Shown: positions 57,705 to 64,000 of the stretch, one piece after another | How the letters are laid out: the number at the start of each line of letters is the position of its first letter | Numbering within the stretch: position 1 is the stretch's first letter | Assembly (NCBI RefSeq): GCF_001571365.1 | Contig: NZ_BCTQ01000001.1 | Coordinates: forward strand, 62,001-126,000 | Direction: 5' to 3' | Length of the DNA stretch: 64,000 bases | Source of the DNA: Achromobacter denitrificans NBRC 15125 | GTDB taxonomy: Bacteria; Pseudomonadota; Gammaproteobacteria; Burkholderiales; Burkholderiaceae_B | Position numbers and translations under genes: made by a program | The notes under the pieces: generated by a model | What the model was told of the DNA's origin: nothing | The model's input: only the letters and a program-made list of their open reading frames with translations | The model's database searches: none

Positions 57705-58742
57705 TTATTCCTCTTCGTCCACGTGATGGGTGCTGAACGAACGCCAGACCAGAACCGGGATAATCAGGGTAAAGACGATGACTTCCTTGTAGGCGCTGGC
57801 CCAGAAGGAAGAAAAGGATTCCAGCACGCCCACGAGCAGCGAGCCCGCGGCCGCCACCGGATAGCTGGCGAGGCCGCCGATGATGGCGCCCACGAAGCCT
57901 TTCAGGCCGATCAGGAAGCCGGTGTCGTAGTAGACGGTGGTGATGGGCGCGATCAGCATGCCGGACATGGCGCCGATGGCGACCGCCAGCGTGAAGGTCA
58001 GGCTGCCCGACATCGTGGTGCTGATGCCCACCAGGCGGGCGCCGCGGCGGTTGACGGCGGTGGCGCGCAAGGCGCGGCCATAAAGCGTCTTGCCGAAGAA
58101 CAGCCACAGGCCCACGATCAGGATCGCGCAGGTCGCGACCACGAACAGGCTTTGCGCGGACCAGGTGGTGAAGCCCAGGTCGACTTGTCCGCTGACGAAC
58201 GCCGGCGTGCGCCAGCCTTCGGCGCCGAAGAACACCAGGGCCAGGCCGGTCAGCGCGAAGTGCACCGCCACCGAAACGATCAGCAGCACCAGCACGGTGG
58301 CTTCGGCCAGCGGCTGATAGACGATGCGATAGACCATCGGGCCCATCGGGATCACCAGCAGCAGCGTCAGCAGCATGTTCAGCCACAGCGAATTGCCGGC
58401 CGCGGTATAGGTCACGGTGAGCCAGAGCAGCGCCAGCGGCAGGACCACGCAGGTCGCCACGGCCTTGGGCAGGCCGGCGAAGCTGCGGGTGCGCATCGCG
58501 CGCAGCAGCTCCAGCGCCAGGCACACGACGCCCAACAGCGGCAGGAGATAGGCGGTGCCGGGCACCTTGCCATCCACCAGCATGGCCAGCGTCAGGGCGC
58601 CGAACGCCACGAACTCGCCCTGGGGAATGAAAATGACGCGCGTAACGGCGAACACCAGCACCAGAGCCATGCCCAGCAGGGCATAGATGGCGCCGTTGAC
58701 GATACCGTCTTGCAGCAGGATCAGCGCAATTGAGGAATCCAT
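57705..58742 (-). CDS. Branched-chain/amide ABC transporter permease (LivH type), second system
   Basis: This 345-residue membrane protein has [23 protein letters not shown] at the N terminus and the cytoplasmic loop [42 protein letters not shown] is near the C terminus. It is longer than the usual 290 or so, because of an extra hydrophobic stretch at about 60-115. It ends in a short acidic tail (HHVDEEE). Confidence 0.93.
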   Translation of the reverse strand: MDSSIALILLQDGIVNGAIYALLGMALVLVFAVTRVIFIPQGEFVAFGALTLAMLVDGKVPGTAYLLPLLGVVCLALELLRAMRTRSFAGLPKAVATCVVLPLALLWLTVTYTAAGNSLWLNMLLTLLLVIPMGPMVYRIVYQPLAEATVLVLLIVSVAVHFALTGLALVFFGAEGWRTPAFVSGQVDLGFTTWSAQSLFVVATCAILIVGLWLFFGKTLYGRALRATAVNRRGARLVGISTTMSGSLTFTLAVAIGAMSGMLIAPITTVYYDTGFLIGLKGFVGAIIGGLASYPVAAAGSLLVGVLESFSSFWASAYKEVIVFTLIIPVLVWRSFSTHHVDEEE

Positions 58743-58801
58743 CTAACAACTACCTTGTGGTTTCTTGGTGCCCCGGCCCCGTCCGGGACACTGATACGAC
58801 A

Positions 58802-58822
58802 CACCGGCCGGAAAGGCCGGTG
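58802..58822 (-). other. Intercistronic hairpin between the binding-protein and permease genes
   Basis: CACCGGCC and GGCCGGTG are perfect inverted 8-base arms around a 5-base loop, in the 163-base gap. No T tract follows on the minus strand. Such hairpins often protect the abundant upstream message of a binding protein from decay; that function here is an inference. Confidence 0.5.
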
Positions 58823-58905
58823 CGAAGCATTGCCCGGGTGCCGCGGACGTGCGCCTGGCCGGCGCCGCCGCATTGTGCACCCGTGGATCGGGCGATCCGG
58901 TGGAT

Positions 58906-60069
58906 TTACAGGTTGGGCTGGTAGACCCACTTGCCGCCTTCCACCTTGACGATGACGCGCGAGCGCTCGTCAAAGCCGGCGTGGTCCGTGGGCGACATGT
59001 TGAACACGCCTTGCGAGGCGGCCAGGTCCTTCACGCCTTCCAGGGCGTCGCGCATGGCGGCGCGGAATTCCGGCGTGCCCGGCTTGGCGCCCGACTTCAG
59101 CGCCACCGGCAGGGCGGCCACGACCAGTTGGCCGGCGTCCCACATGTGGCCGCCGAACGTGTTGGTCGAACCCGCGCCGTTGGCCTTTTCGTAGGCGTCC
59201 ACGTAGGCCAGCGCCGACTTCTTGACCGGGTTGCTGTCCGGCAGTTGGGCCGCGACCAGCAGGGGGCCGGCCGGCAACAGCATGCCGTCGCAGTCCTTGC
59301 CGCACACGCGCAGCACGTCGTTGTTGGCGGCGCCGTGCGTTTGATAGATGGTGCCGCCGTAGTTGCGGGCCTTCAGTTCCTTCTGCGGCAGCGCGGACGG
59401 GGTGCCGGCGCCGGCGATCAGGATGGCGTCGGGCTTCGCGCCGACCAGCTTCAGCACCTGGCCCGTCACGCTGGTGTCGGTGCGGCTGTATTTTTCGATG
59501 GCGACGATCTCGATGCCCTTGGCCTTGGCGGCCTTCTGCATCACGTCCAGCCAGCCGTCGCCGTAGGCGTCGGCGAAGCCGATGAAGCCCAGCGTCTTGA
59601 CCTTGGACTTGGCCATGGCGTCAGCCAGGGCGCCGGCCATCAGCGCGTCGTTCTGCGGGGTCTTGAAGACCCAGCGGCGCTTGTCGTCCACGGGCTCGAC
59701 GATCTTGGCGCTGGCCGCCACGCTGATCATGGGCACCTTGGCTTCGGCGGCCACGTCGACCATGGCCAGCGAACCCGGCGTGACCGAGGTGCCGATCAGC
59801 ACGTCGACCTTGTCGTCGGAAGCCAGCTTGCGCGAGTTCTTGACGGCTTGCGTCGTATCGGTAGCGTCGTCCAGGACGATCCATTCGATCTTCTGGCCGG
59901 CCACTTCCTTGGGCAACAGCGCCACGGTGTTGCGCTCGGGGATCCCCAGCGACGCGGCGGGGCCGGTGCTGGACACCGTCACGCCGACCTTGACCTGCGC
60001 GCTTGCCAGAAGCGGCAGGGTCAGGGCAACAGCGGCAGCCGCCGCGGACAAGCCGAAGTGCTTGCGCAT
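58906..60069 (-). CDS. ABC transporter substrate-binding protein, second LivK-type system
   Basis: This 387-residue periplasmic protein has a signal peptide (1-24, ending LLASAQ) and the peripla_BP_6 fold: VKVGVTVSSTGPAASLGIPERNTVAL, IIGTSVTPGSLAMVDVAAE-like sequence read here as LIGTSVTPGSLAMVD, and FIGFADAYGDGWLDVM. The ligand is not evident. AGGAGACAAAAAT precedes the ATG, and a TATAAT lies about 80 bases upstream. It heads a K-H-MG-F operon. Confidence 0.92.
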   Translation of the reverse strand: MRKHFGLSAAAAAVALTLPLLASAQVKVGVTVSSTGPAASLGIPERNTVALLPKEVAGQKIEWIVLDDATDTTQAVKNSRKLASDDKVDVLIGTSVTPGSLAMVDVAAEAKVPMISVAASAKIVEPVDDKRRWVFKTPQNDALMAGALADAMAKSKVKTLGFIGFADAYGDGWLDVMQKAAKAKGIEIVAIEKYSRTDTSVTGQVLKLVGAKPDAILIAGAGTPSALPQKELKARNYGGTIYQTHGAANNDVLRVCGKDCDGMLLPAGPLLVAAQLPDSNPVKKSALAYVDAYEKANGAGSTNTFGGHMWDAGQLVVAALPVALKSGAKPGTPEFRAAMRDALEGVKDLAASQGVFNMSPTDHAGFDERSRVIVKVEGGKWVYQPNL

Positions 60070-60148
60070 ATTTTTGTCTCCTGTGGTGGCTCAGAGGCGC
60101 CTCGACAGAGGCAAGGGCGAGCCTAGTTAAAGTTATACAGAAAAAAAT

Positions 60149-60154
60149 ATTATA
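60149..60154 (-). promoter_or_regulatory. Candidate -10 box of the second ABC operon
   Basis: The minus strand reads ACCCTATAATATTTTTTTC, a perfect TATAAT in an AT-rich patch 80 bases before the binding-protein ATG. No good -35 is seen, so activation by a regulator is possible. The rest of the 237-base gap to bioY (60070-60306) holds no gene that I recognise. Confidence 0.45.
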
Positions 60155-60306
60155 GGGTTAAAACAGTATCAGATGACGATGCGCAACTCCGGTAAATCCC
60201 TGATGTGCTACATAAACGCATTTCAGCAAACGCATTCGTTAATGGCGAACTTGTACTAGAAAAGACTGTGGCGCGTCAGTTGGGGGATTCCCTTGGCCCG
60301 CCCGCT

Positions 60307-60861
60307 TCAGCGTCCCGGCATCGGCCACGCGCGCTCCACGCGCGACGCCACCCAGGCGGCCACCACGGCCTTGATCAGGTCGCCCGGCAGGAACACCGCC
60401 ACCGCCAGCGCCGCCTTGCCCAATTCCATTTTCGTCACGGCGGCCAGCCACGGCACGCCGAAGGCATACACGACGGCGATGCCGCCGATCACGCATGCCG
60501 CCGCGTAGCCGGCGATCTGGGCCGCGCCCGTTTTGCGGGCGGCGAGGCGCCGCGCCAGCCAGCCCGTCACGAAGGCGCCGGCGACCAGGCCTGCGAGGAA
60601 GCCGCCCGTCGGGCCGAGGAACGCGCCCAGCCCGCCTCGTCCGCCCGGCAGCACGGGCAGCCCGATGGCCGCCAGGAGCAGGTACAGCAGGCAGGCCAGC
60701 GCGCCCCGGCCAGGACCGAGCATCGCCCCGGCCAGCATCGCGCCCAGCGTCTGCAGCGTGACGGGCACCGGGATGGCAGGCAACGGGATGGGCGGGATCA
60801 GGCTGAGGACGACGATGAGCGCCGCGAACAGCGCGATCAGCACGGTGTTGCTGGATTTCAT
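60307..60861 (-). CDS. bioY: Biotin ECF transporter substrate-binding subunit BioY
   Basis: This 184-residue protein has about six membrane helices and the BioY pattern PIPLPAIPVPVTLQTLGAMLAGAMLGPGRG and GPTGGFLAGLVAGAFVTGW. It captures biotin in the membrane. It follows bioN after 28 bases and completes a bioMNY operon. Confidence 0.95.
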   Translation of the reverse strand: MKSSNTVLIALFAALIVVLSLIPPIPLPAIPVPVTLQTLGAMLAGAMLGPGRGALACLLYLLLAAIGLPVLPGGRGGLGAFLGPTGGFLAGLVAGAFVTGWLARRLAARKTGAAQIAGYAAACVIGGIAVVYAFGVPWLAAVTKMELGKAALAVAVFLPGDLIKAVVAAWVASRVERAWPMPGR

Positions 60862-60889
60862 GGGTTTTCCCCTTGCAGGTGGATGACGA

Positions 60890-61489
60890 TCAGAAGGTGC
60901 TGCGCGCGTCGATGGCTTCGGCGACTTCCTGGGCCCTTTTCAGGGTAAGGACGATCAAGGGCACGATCAGCGCGACCGGGTGGGCGCCCAGCCCTCGCGC
61001 GGCCTGCGCCTCGCGGATTTCCTGGAAATTGCGCCATATCTCGGGCACAAAGCGCAAGGCCAGCGCCAGGGCCAGCGCCACCTTGCCGGCGTCGACCAAC
61101 CCGATGCGCTGAAGCGGCATCAGCGCTTTTTCGCAGACGGCGATCAGGTCGGACGTGCGGGTAGCCAGGGTGACGGCCAGCGCCAGGCCCACCAGCGCCC
61201 CCACGCGCAACAGCACGGCCAACGCCTCCATCGCGCCCTGGAACCATGCGGTGAAACCGCCCACGGCCAGCAGCACCCAGGCCAGCCCCTTGAGCTGCCG
61301 CCAGACCGCGGCCCCGGACACGCCCGTGGACCAGACCAGGACGATGGCAACCAGGAAGGCCGGCGCCAGCCAGCGCGGGTCGCGCAGCAGGAAGAGCCCG
61401 GCGCCCGCCGCCACCAGCGCCGACAGTTTCAGCCAGGCCGGCAGGCGATGCAGCGGCGTGCCGCCCGGCACATAGAGCGGCTCCATCAT
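60890..61489 (-). CDS. bioN: Biotin ECF transporter membrane coupling subunit BioN
   Basis: This 199-residue EcfT/CbiQ-family protein has about five hydrophobic segments and the coupling helices with REAQAARGLG and LKRAQEVAEAIDAR, the Ala-Arg-Gly/Ala-x-Arg motifs that dock the ATPase. The ATG at 61489 overlaps the bioM stop; a second ATG follows directly. Confidence 0.92.
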   Translation of the reverse strand: MMEPLYVPGGTPLHRLPAWLKLSALVAAGAGLFLLRDPRWLAPAFLVAIVLVWSTGVSGAAVWRQLKGLAWVLLAVGGFTAWFQGAMEALAVLLRVGALVGLALAVTLATRTSDLIAVCEKALMPLQRIGLVDAGKVALALALALRFVPEIWRNFQEIREAQAARGLGAHPVALIVPLIVLTLKRAQEVAEAIDARSTF

Positions 61490-62163
61490 GCGCAGTGCTC
61501 CCGGTACCAGCGCAGGGCGGCGGCCGGGGTGTCGTCCGCCGCGATATTGCCGTCGCGCACGACCAGCACGCGGTCGAAATCCTCCAGCAGTTCCAGGTCG
61601 TGGCTGACGACGATGGCGTCGTGGGGCAGCGCGCCGATGGCGTCGCGCACGCGATTGCGGTTGCGCAGATCCAGCTGGGTGGTGGGTTCGTCGAATACGA
61701 TCAGGGCCGGCTCCATCACCAACACTGCGGCCAGCGCCACCAGTTGGCGTTCGCCGCCTGACAAGGTGTGGCTGCTGCGGTCGGCCAGATGCCCTACCCC
61801 CAGGCTGTCGAGCTGAGCCTCGATGCGGGCCTCGCGCTGCCGACGGTCCGGCGCCAGGTGTTTCAGGCCGAAGGCGAGGTCTTCCCGCACGATGGGAAAG
61901 ACGATCTGGTTTTCGGGGTTCTGGAAGACGAATCCCACCTGGCGGCGCACCGCCTTCAGGTCTTGCCGGGTGTCCAGGCCGCCCACCCGCACGCTGCCCG
62001 ACGAGGGCAGCACCAGGCCGTTGACCAGGCGCGCCAGCGTGCTCTTGCCGGCGCCGTTGGGGCCGACCACGCCCACCCGGCGTTCGGCCAGGGCAAGGCT
62101 CACCCCGCGCAGCACTTCCGCCTGGGGCGTGGATACAACCGCCTGGTCAAACTCGATTAACAT
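61486..62163 (-). CDS. bioM: Biotin ECF transporter ATPase BioM
   Basis: This 225-residue ATPase has Walker [12 protein letters not shown] (K40), [15 protein letters not shown] (the EcfA Q-loop), signature [14 protein letters not shown], Walker [13 protein letters not shown] and VVSHDLELL. One ATPase gene, as usual in BioMNY. It is divergent from msrB with 52 bases between. Confidence 0.94.
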   Translation of the reverse strand: MLIEFDQAVVSTPQAEVLRGVSLALAERRVGVVGPNGAGKSTLARLVNGLVLPSSGSVRVGGLDTRQDLKAVRRQVGFVFQNPENQIVFPIVREDLAFGLKHLAPDRRQREARIEAQLDSLGVGHLADRSSHTLSGGERQLVALAAVLVMEPALIVFDEPTTQLDLRNRNRVRDAIGALPHDAIVVSHDLELLEDFDRVLVVRDGNIAADDTPAAALRWYREHCA

Positions 62164-62174
62164 GGGGCGGGATT

Positions 62175-62196
62175 ATGCCCGAACCATTTCGGGCAT
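62175..62196. promoter_or_regulatory. Perfect dyad between bioM and msrB
   Basis: ATGCCCGAA and TTCGGGCAT are inverted across a 4-base spacer in the 52-base divergent gap. It could be an operator shared by both genes. It does not resemble the BirA operator I know. Confidence 0.45.
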
Positions 62197-62215
62197 CGGG
62201 ACTCCAAGAGCTCAT

Positions 62216-62614
62216 ATGGACAAAGTACGCAAATCCGACGCCGAATGGCGGGCCCAGCTTTCCCCCGAAGAATACGTCGTCACCCGCGAAAAGGGTACCG
62301 AACGCGCATTCACCGGGCGTTACTGGAATACGTTTTCACACGGCATCTACCGCTGCGTGGGCTGTGGCACGGCGCTGTTCGCGTCGGACACCAAGTTCGA
62401 CGCCGGCTGTGGCTGGCCCAGCTATTTCCAGCCGCTGGACCCGGAAAAGGTCCGCGAGGAACGGGATACCACCCACGGCATGGTCCGCACCGAGGTGCTG
62501 TGCAACGTCTGCGACTCGCACCTGGGCCACGTCTTCCCCGACGGCCCCGAGCCCACCGGCCTGCGCTATTGCATCAATTCCCTGTCGATGACGTTTGAAC
62601 CCATAGAAGACTGA
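62216..62614 (+). CDS. msrB: Peptide methionine-(R)-S-oxide reductase MsrB
   Basis: This 132-residue cytoplasmic repair enzyme has two zinc CxxC pairs (C47/C50 and C96/C99), [11 protein letters not shown] with a possible resolving cysteine C65, and the catalytic cysteine C119 in [10 protein letters not shown]. It is the cysteine form, not selenocysteine. Its stop meets the yciB start directly. Confidence 0.96.
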   Translation: MDKVRKSDAEWRAQLSPEEYVVTREKGTERAFTGRYWNTFSHGIYRCVGCGTALFASDTKFDAGCGWPSYFQPLDPEKVREERDTTHGMVRTEVLCNVCDSHLGHVFPDGPEPTGLRYCINSLSMTFEPIED

Positions 62615-63196
62615 ATGAAGAAGTTCCTGTTCGACCTGTTTCCGCTGTTCCTTTTCTTCATCGCCTATCGGTACACGGACATTTTCATCGCGACGGGCGT
62701 CGCCATGGCCGCGGCCGTCGCGCAGATCGTCTGGCTCAAGGCCACCGGCCGCGCCACCGAGGCCATGCACTGGATCAACCTCACGGTCATCCTGGTCTTC
62801 GGCGGCGCCACGATCTGGCTGCACAGCGACGTCTTCATCAAATGGAAGCCCACGGTGCTGTACTGGCTGTTCGGCGGCGCCCTGGTCTTCGCCCGCCTGC
62901 TGTTCGGCCGCAACCTGATCCGCCGCCTGATGGAAAAGCAGATCCAGCTGCCCGACTCGGCCTGGGAACGGCTGAACCTGGTGTGGGCCGCGTTCTTCCT
63001 GGTCGCCGGCGCGCTCAATCTCTACGTGGCGTTCTCCGGCCATTTCACCGAATCGCAATGGGTCAGCTTCAAGGCCTTCGGCCTGATGGGCCTGATGGTG
63101 GTCTTCGTGATCGGGCAGTCCATCTGGCTGGGCAAGCACATCCAGGCCGAGGAACAGACGCCTTCCGGCCCCGACACGCCGGCCGGCAAGCCCTGA
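62615..63196 (+). CDS. yciB: Intracellular septation protein A (YciB)
   Basis: This 193-residue inner-membrane protein has five to six helices with MKKFLFDLFPLFLFFIAY and FGGATIWLHSDVFIKWKPTVLYWLF, the family hallmark. It is linked to cell elongation and division. It lies directly after msrB and 60 bases before the BolA-like gene, as in related genomes. Confidence 0.95.
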   Translation: MKKFLFDLFPLFLFFIAYRYTDIFIATGVAMAAAVAQIVWLKATGRATEAMHWINLTVILVFGGATIWLHSDVFIKWKPTVLYWLFGGALVFARLLFGRNLIRRLMEKQIQLPDSAWERLNLVWAAFFLVAGALNLYVAFSGHFTESQWVSFKAFGLMGLMVVFVIGQSIWLGKHIQAEEQTPSGPDTPAGKP

Positions 63197-63256
63197 TCCG
63201 CCCCGCCCTGCTCCCCTCCGGCGCCCGCGCGCCGGACCTTTCCCCCTTCTTCCGCC

Positions 63257-63526
63257 ATGTCAGATACCCCCGACCGCATCTCCCTGATCCGGGAACGGCT
63301 CGCCGCCCTGGAACCCATCAGCCTGGATATCCAGGACGACTCCCATTTGCACGCTGGCCACGAAGGCAGTAAAAACGGCGCCGGCCACTATCGCGTGATC
63401 ATCGTTGCGTCTTGCTTCGCGGGGCTCTCCCCCGTCGCGCGACATCGGCTGGTGTATCATCATTTGCAAGATTTGATCCCTTATCCGATTCATGCGCTTG
63501 CGCTTGATGCCCAGGCTCCCAAATAG
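63257..63526 (+). CDS. BolA-family protein
   Basis: This 89-residue protein has the BolA fold with SLDIQDDSHLHAGHEGS (the family histidines), HYRVIIVASCFAGLSPVARHRLVYHHL and IHALALDAQAP. BolA proteins work with monothiol glutaredoxins in iron handling. GCC precedes the ATG without a clear Shine-Dalgarno. Confidence 0.93.
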   Translation: MSDTPDRISLIRERLAALEPISLDIQDDSHLHAGHEGSKNGAGHYRVIIVASCFAGLSPVARHRLVYHHLQDLIPYPIHALALDAQAPK

Positions 63527-63543
63527 AAAGTAAAAGGATATTC

Positions 63544-64000
63544 ATGAAACGCATCGTCATGCTGGCTGCGGCCTGCGTCATCGCCGTGCCGGCCTTCGCC
63601 CAGAACGTGGCCACCGTCAACGGCAAGGCCATTTCGCAGAAGAGCCTGGATCAATTCGTCAAGCTGTTGGTCAGCCAGGGCGCGACCGATTCGCCGCAAT
63701 TGCGCGAACAGGTCAAGCAGGAAATGATCAACCGCCAGATCTTCGTGCAAGCCGCCGAATCCAGCGGCATCGCCAAGCAGGCCGACGTCCAGACCGAGAT
63801 CGAACTGGCTCGCCAGGGCATCCTGGTCCGCGCCCTGATGGCCGACTACCTGGCCAAGCACCCGGTGTCGGACGCCAAGGTCACGGCTGAATACGAGAAG
63901 ATCAAGAAGGAACAGGCCGGCAAGATGGAATACAAGGTCCGTCACATCCTCGTCGAAGACGAGAAGACGGCCAACGACCTGCTGGCCCAGATCAAGAGCA
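63544..64000 (+). CDS. Peptidyl-prolyl cis-trans isomerase, PpiC/parvulin type (N-terminal part)
   Basis: The first 152 codons are visible before the window ends. A signal peptide (1-19, ending PAFAQ) is followed by a SurA-like N-terminal helical domain with NVATVNGKAISQKSLDQFVK. The beginning of the parvulin domain (MEYKVRHILVEDEKTANDLL) closes the window. It is a periplasmic folding factor. AAAAGGA lies before the ATG at 63544; the gene is 17 bases after the BolA-like gene. Confidence 0.93.
   Translation, partial: MKRIVMLAAACVIAVPAFAQNVATVNGKAISQKSLDQFVKLLVSQGATDSPQLREQVKQEMINRQIFVQAAESSGIAKQADVQTEIELARQGILVRALMADYLAKHPVSDAKVTAEYEKIKKEQAGKMEYKVRHILVEDEKTANDLLAQIKS

Noticed and set aside
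60862-62215. Biotin-responsive BirA operator at bioMNY
   Set aside because: I looked for TTGTAAACC-type half-sites before bioM and bioY and saw none.
62216-62614. Selenoprotein form of MsrB
   Set aside because: The catalytic position is a cysteine codon (C119) and there is no in-frame TGA before the stop.

Overview
The window looks like chromosome from a GC-rich betaproteobacterium of the Alcaligenaceae, close to Bordetella or Achromobacter. That is an inference from gene order (rpmF-plsX-fabHDG-acpP-fabF running into rpoE-mucABD-lepA-lepB-rnc-era), Bug-type solute receptors, PagL, solitary RsxB-Nth, an intracellular PHB depolymerase and the high-GC codon bias. I read 68 protein genes, of which two are cut by the window edges (era on the left, a PpiC-type isomerase on the right). 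I saw no rRNA or tRNA gene, CRISPR array, transposase or prophage.

Layout. 1-14769 (minus strand) is one long run of cell-envelope genes: yceD, rpmF, plsX, fabH, fabD, fabG, acpP and fabF make and regulate fatty acids; a small YgfX-like membrane protein joins them to the sigma-E module rpoE-rseA-rseB-mucD; then lepA, lepB, rnc and era. 14830-16931 (plus) is maf, a tetrapyrrole-methylase-family protein and a lipoprotein amidase. 16943-20356 (minus) holds msrPQ (periplasmic methionine sulfoxide repair), a HAD phosphatase and rluC, divergent from rne (20868-23918), whose 0.5 kb leader is full of dyads. 24014-28736 is a small catabolic island: LysR regulator, DapA-family lyase or dehydratase, UxaA/GarD-family dehydratase and a Bug receptor. 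29033-34121 (minus) has pagL, accD, trpA, trpB and argE. 34256-42341 has an MHS-type transporter, relA, mtfA, a flavodoxin-like protein, a RidA protein, pncB, fdxA and fpr. 42553-45252 has phaZ, a 186 bp near-palindrome, rsxB and nth.

45605-50320 and 55103-60069 carry two complete branched-chain/amide-type ABC importers on opposite strands. The first has the unusual order G-F-K-H-M; in the second the LivM permease and LivG ATPase are one 611-residue polypeptide. Between them lie an orphan betaine/choline-type binding protein, a class IV aminotransferase, a Tat-exported phospholipase C and an ASCH protein. 60307-62163 is a three-gene biotin ECF transporter (bioMNY). The right edge has msrB, yciB, a BolA-like gene and the start of a parvulin-type isomerase.

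Most of the window is ordinary core genome. The signals that gene calls do not explain are DNA/RNA structures: the repeat that supplies the phaZ stop codon, a ladder of four perfect dyads between nth and the first ABC operon, the dyad-rich rne leader, and a -10 box so close to the lepA ATG that the mRNA should be leaderless. I did not find a convincing new defence or mobile system.
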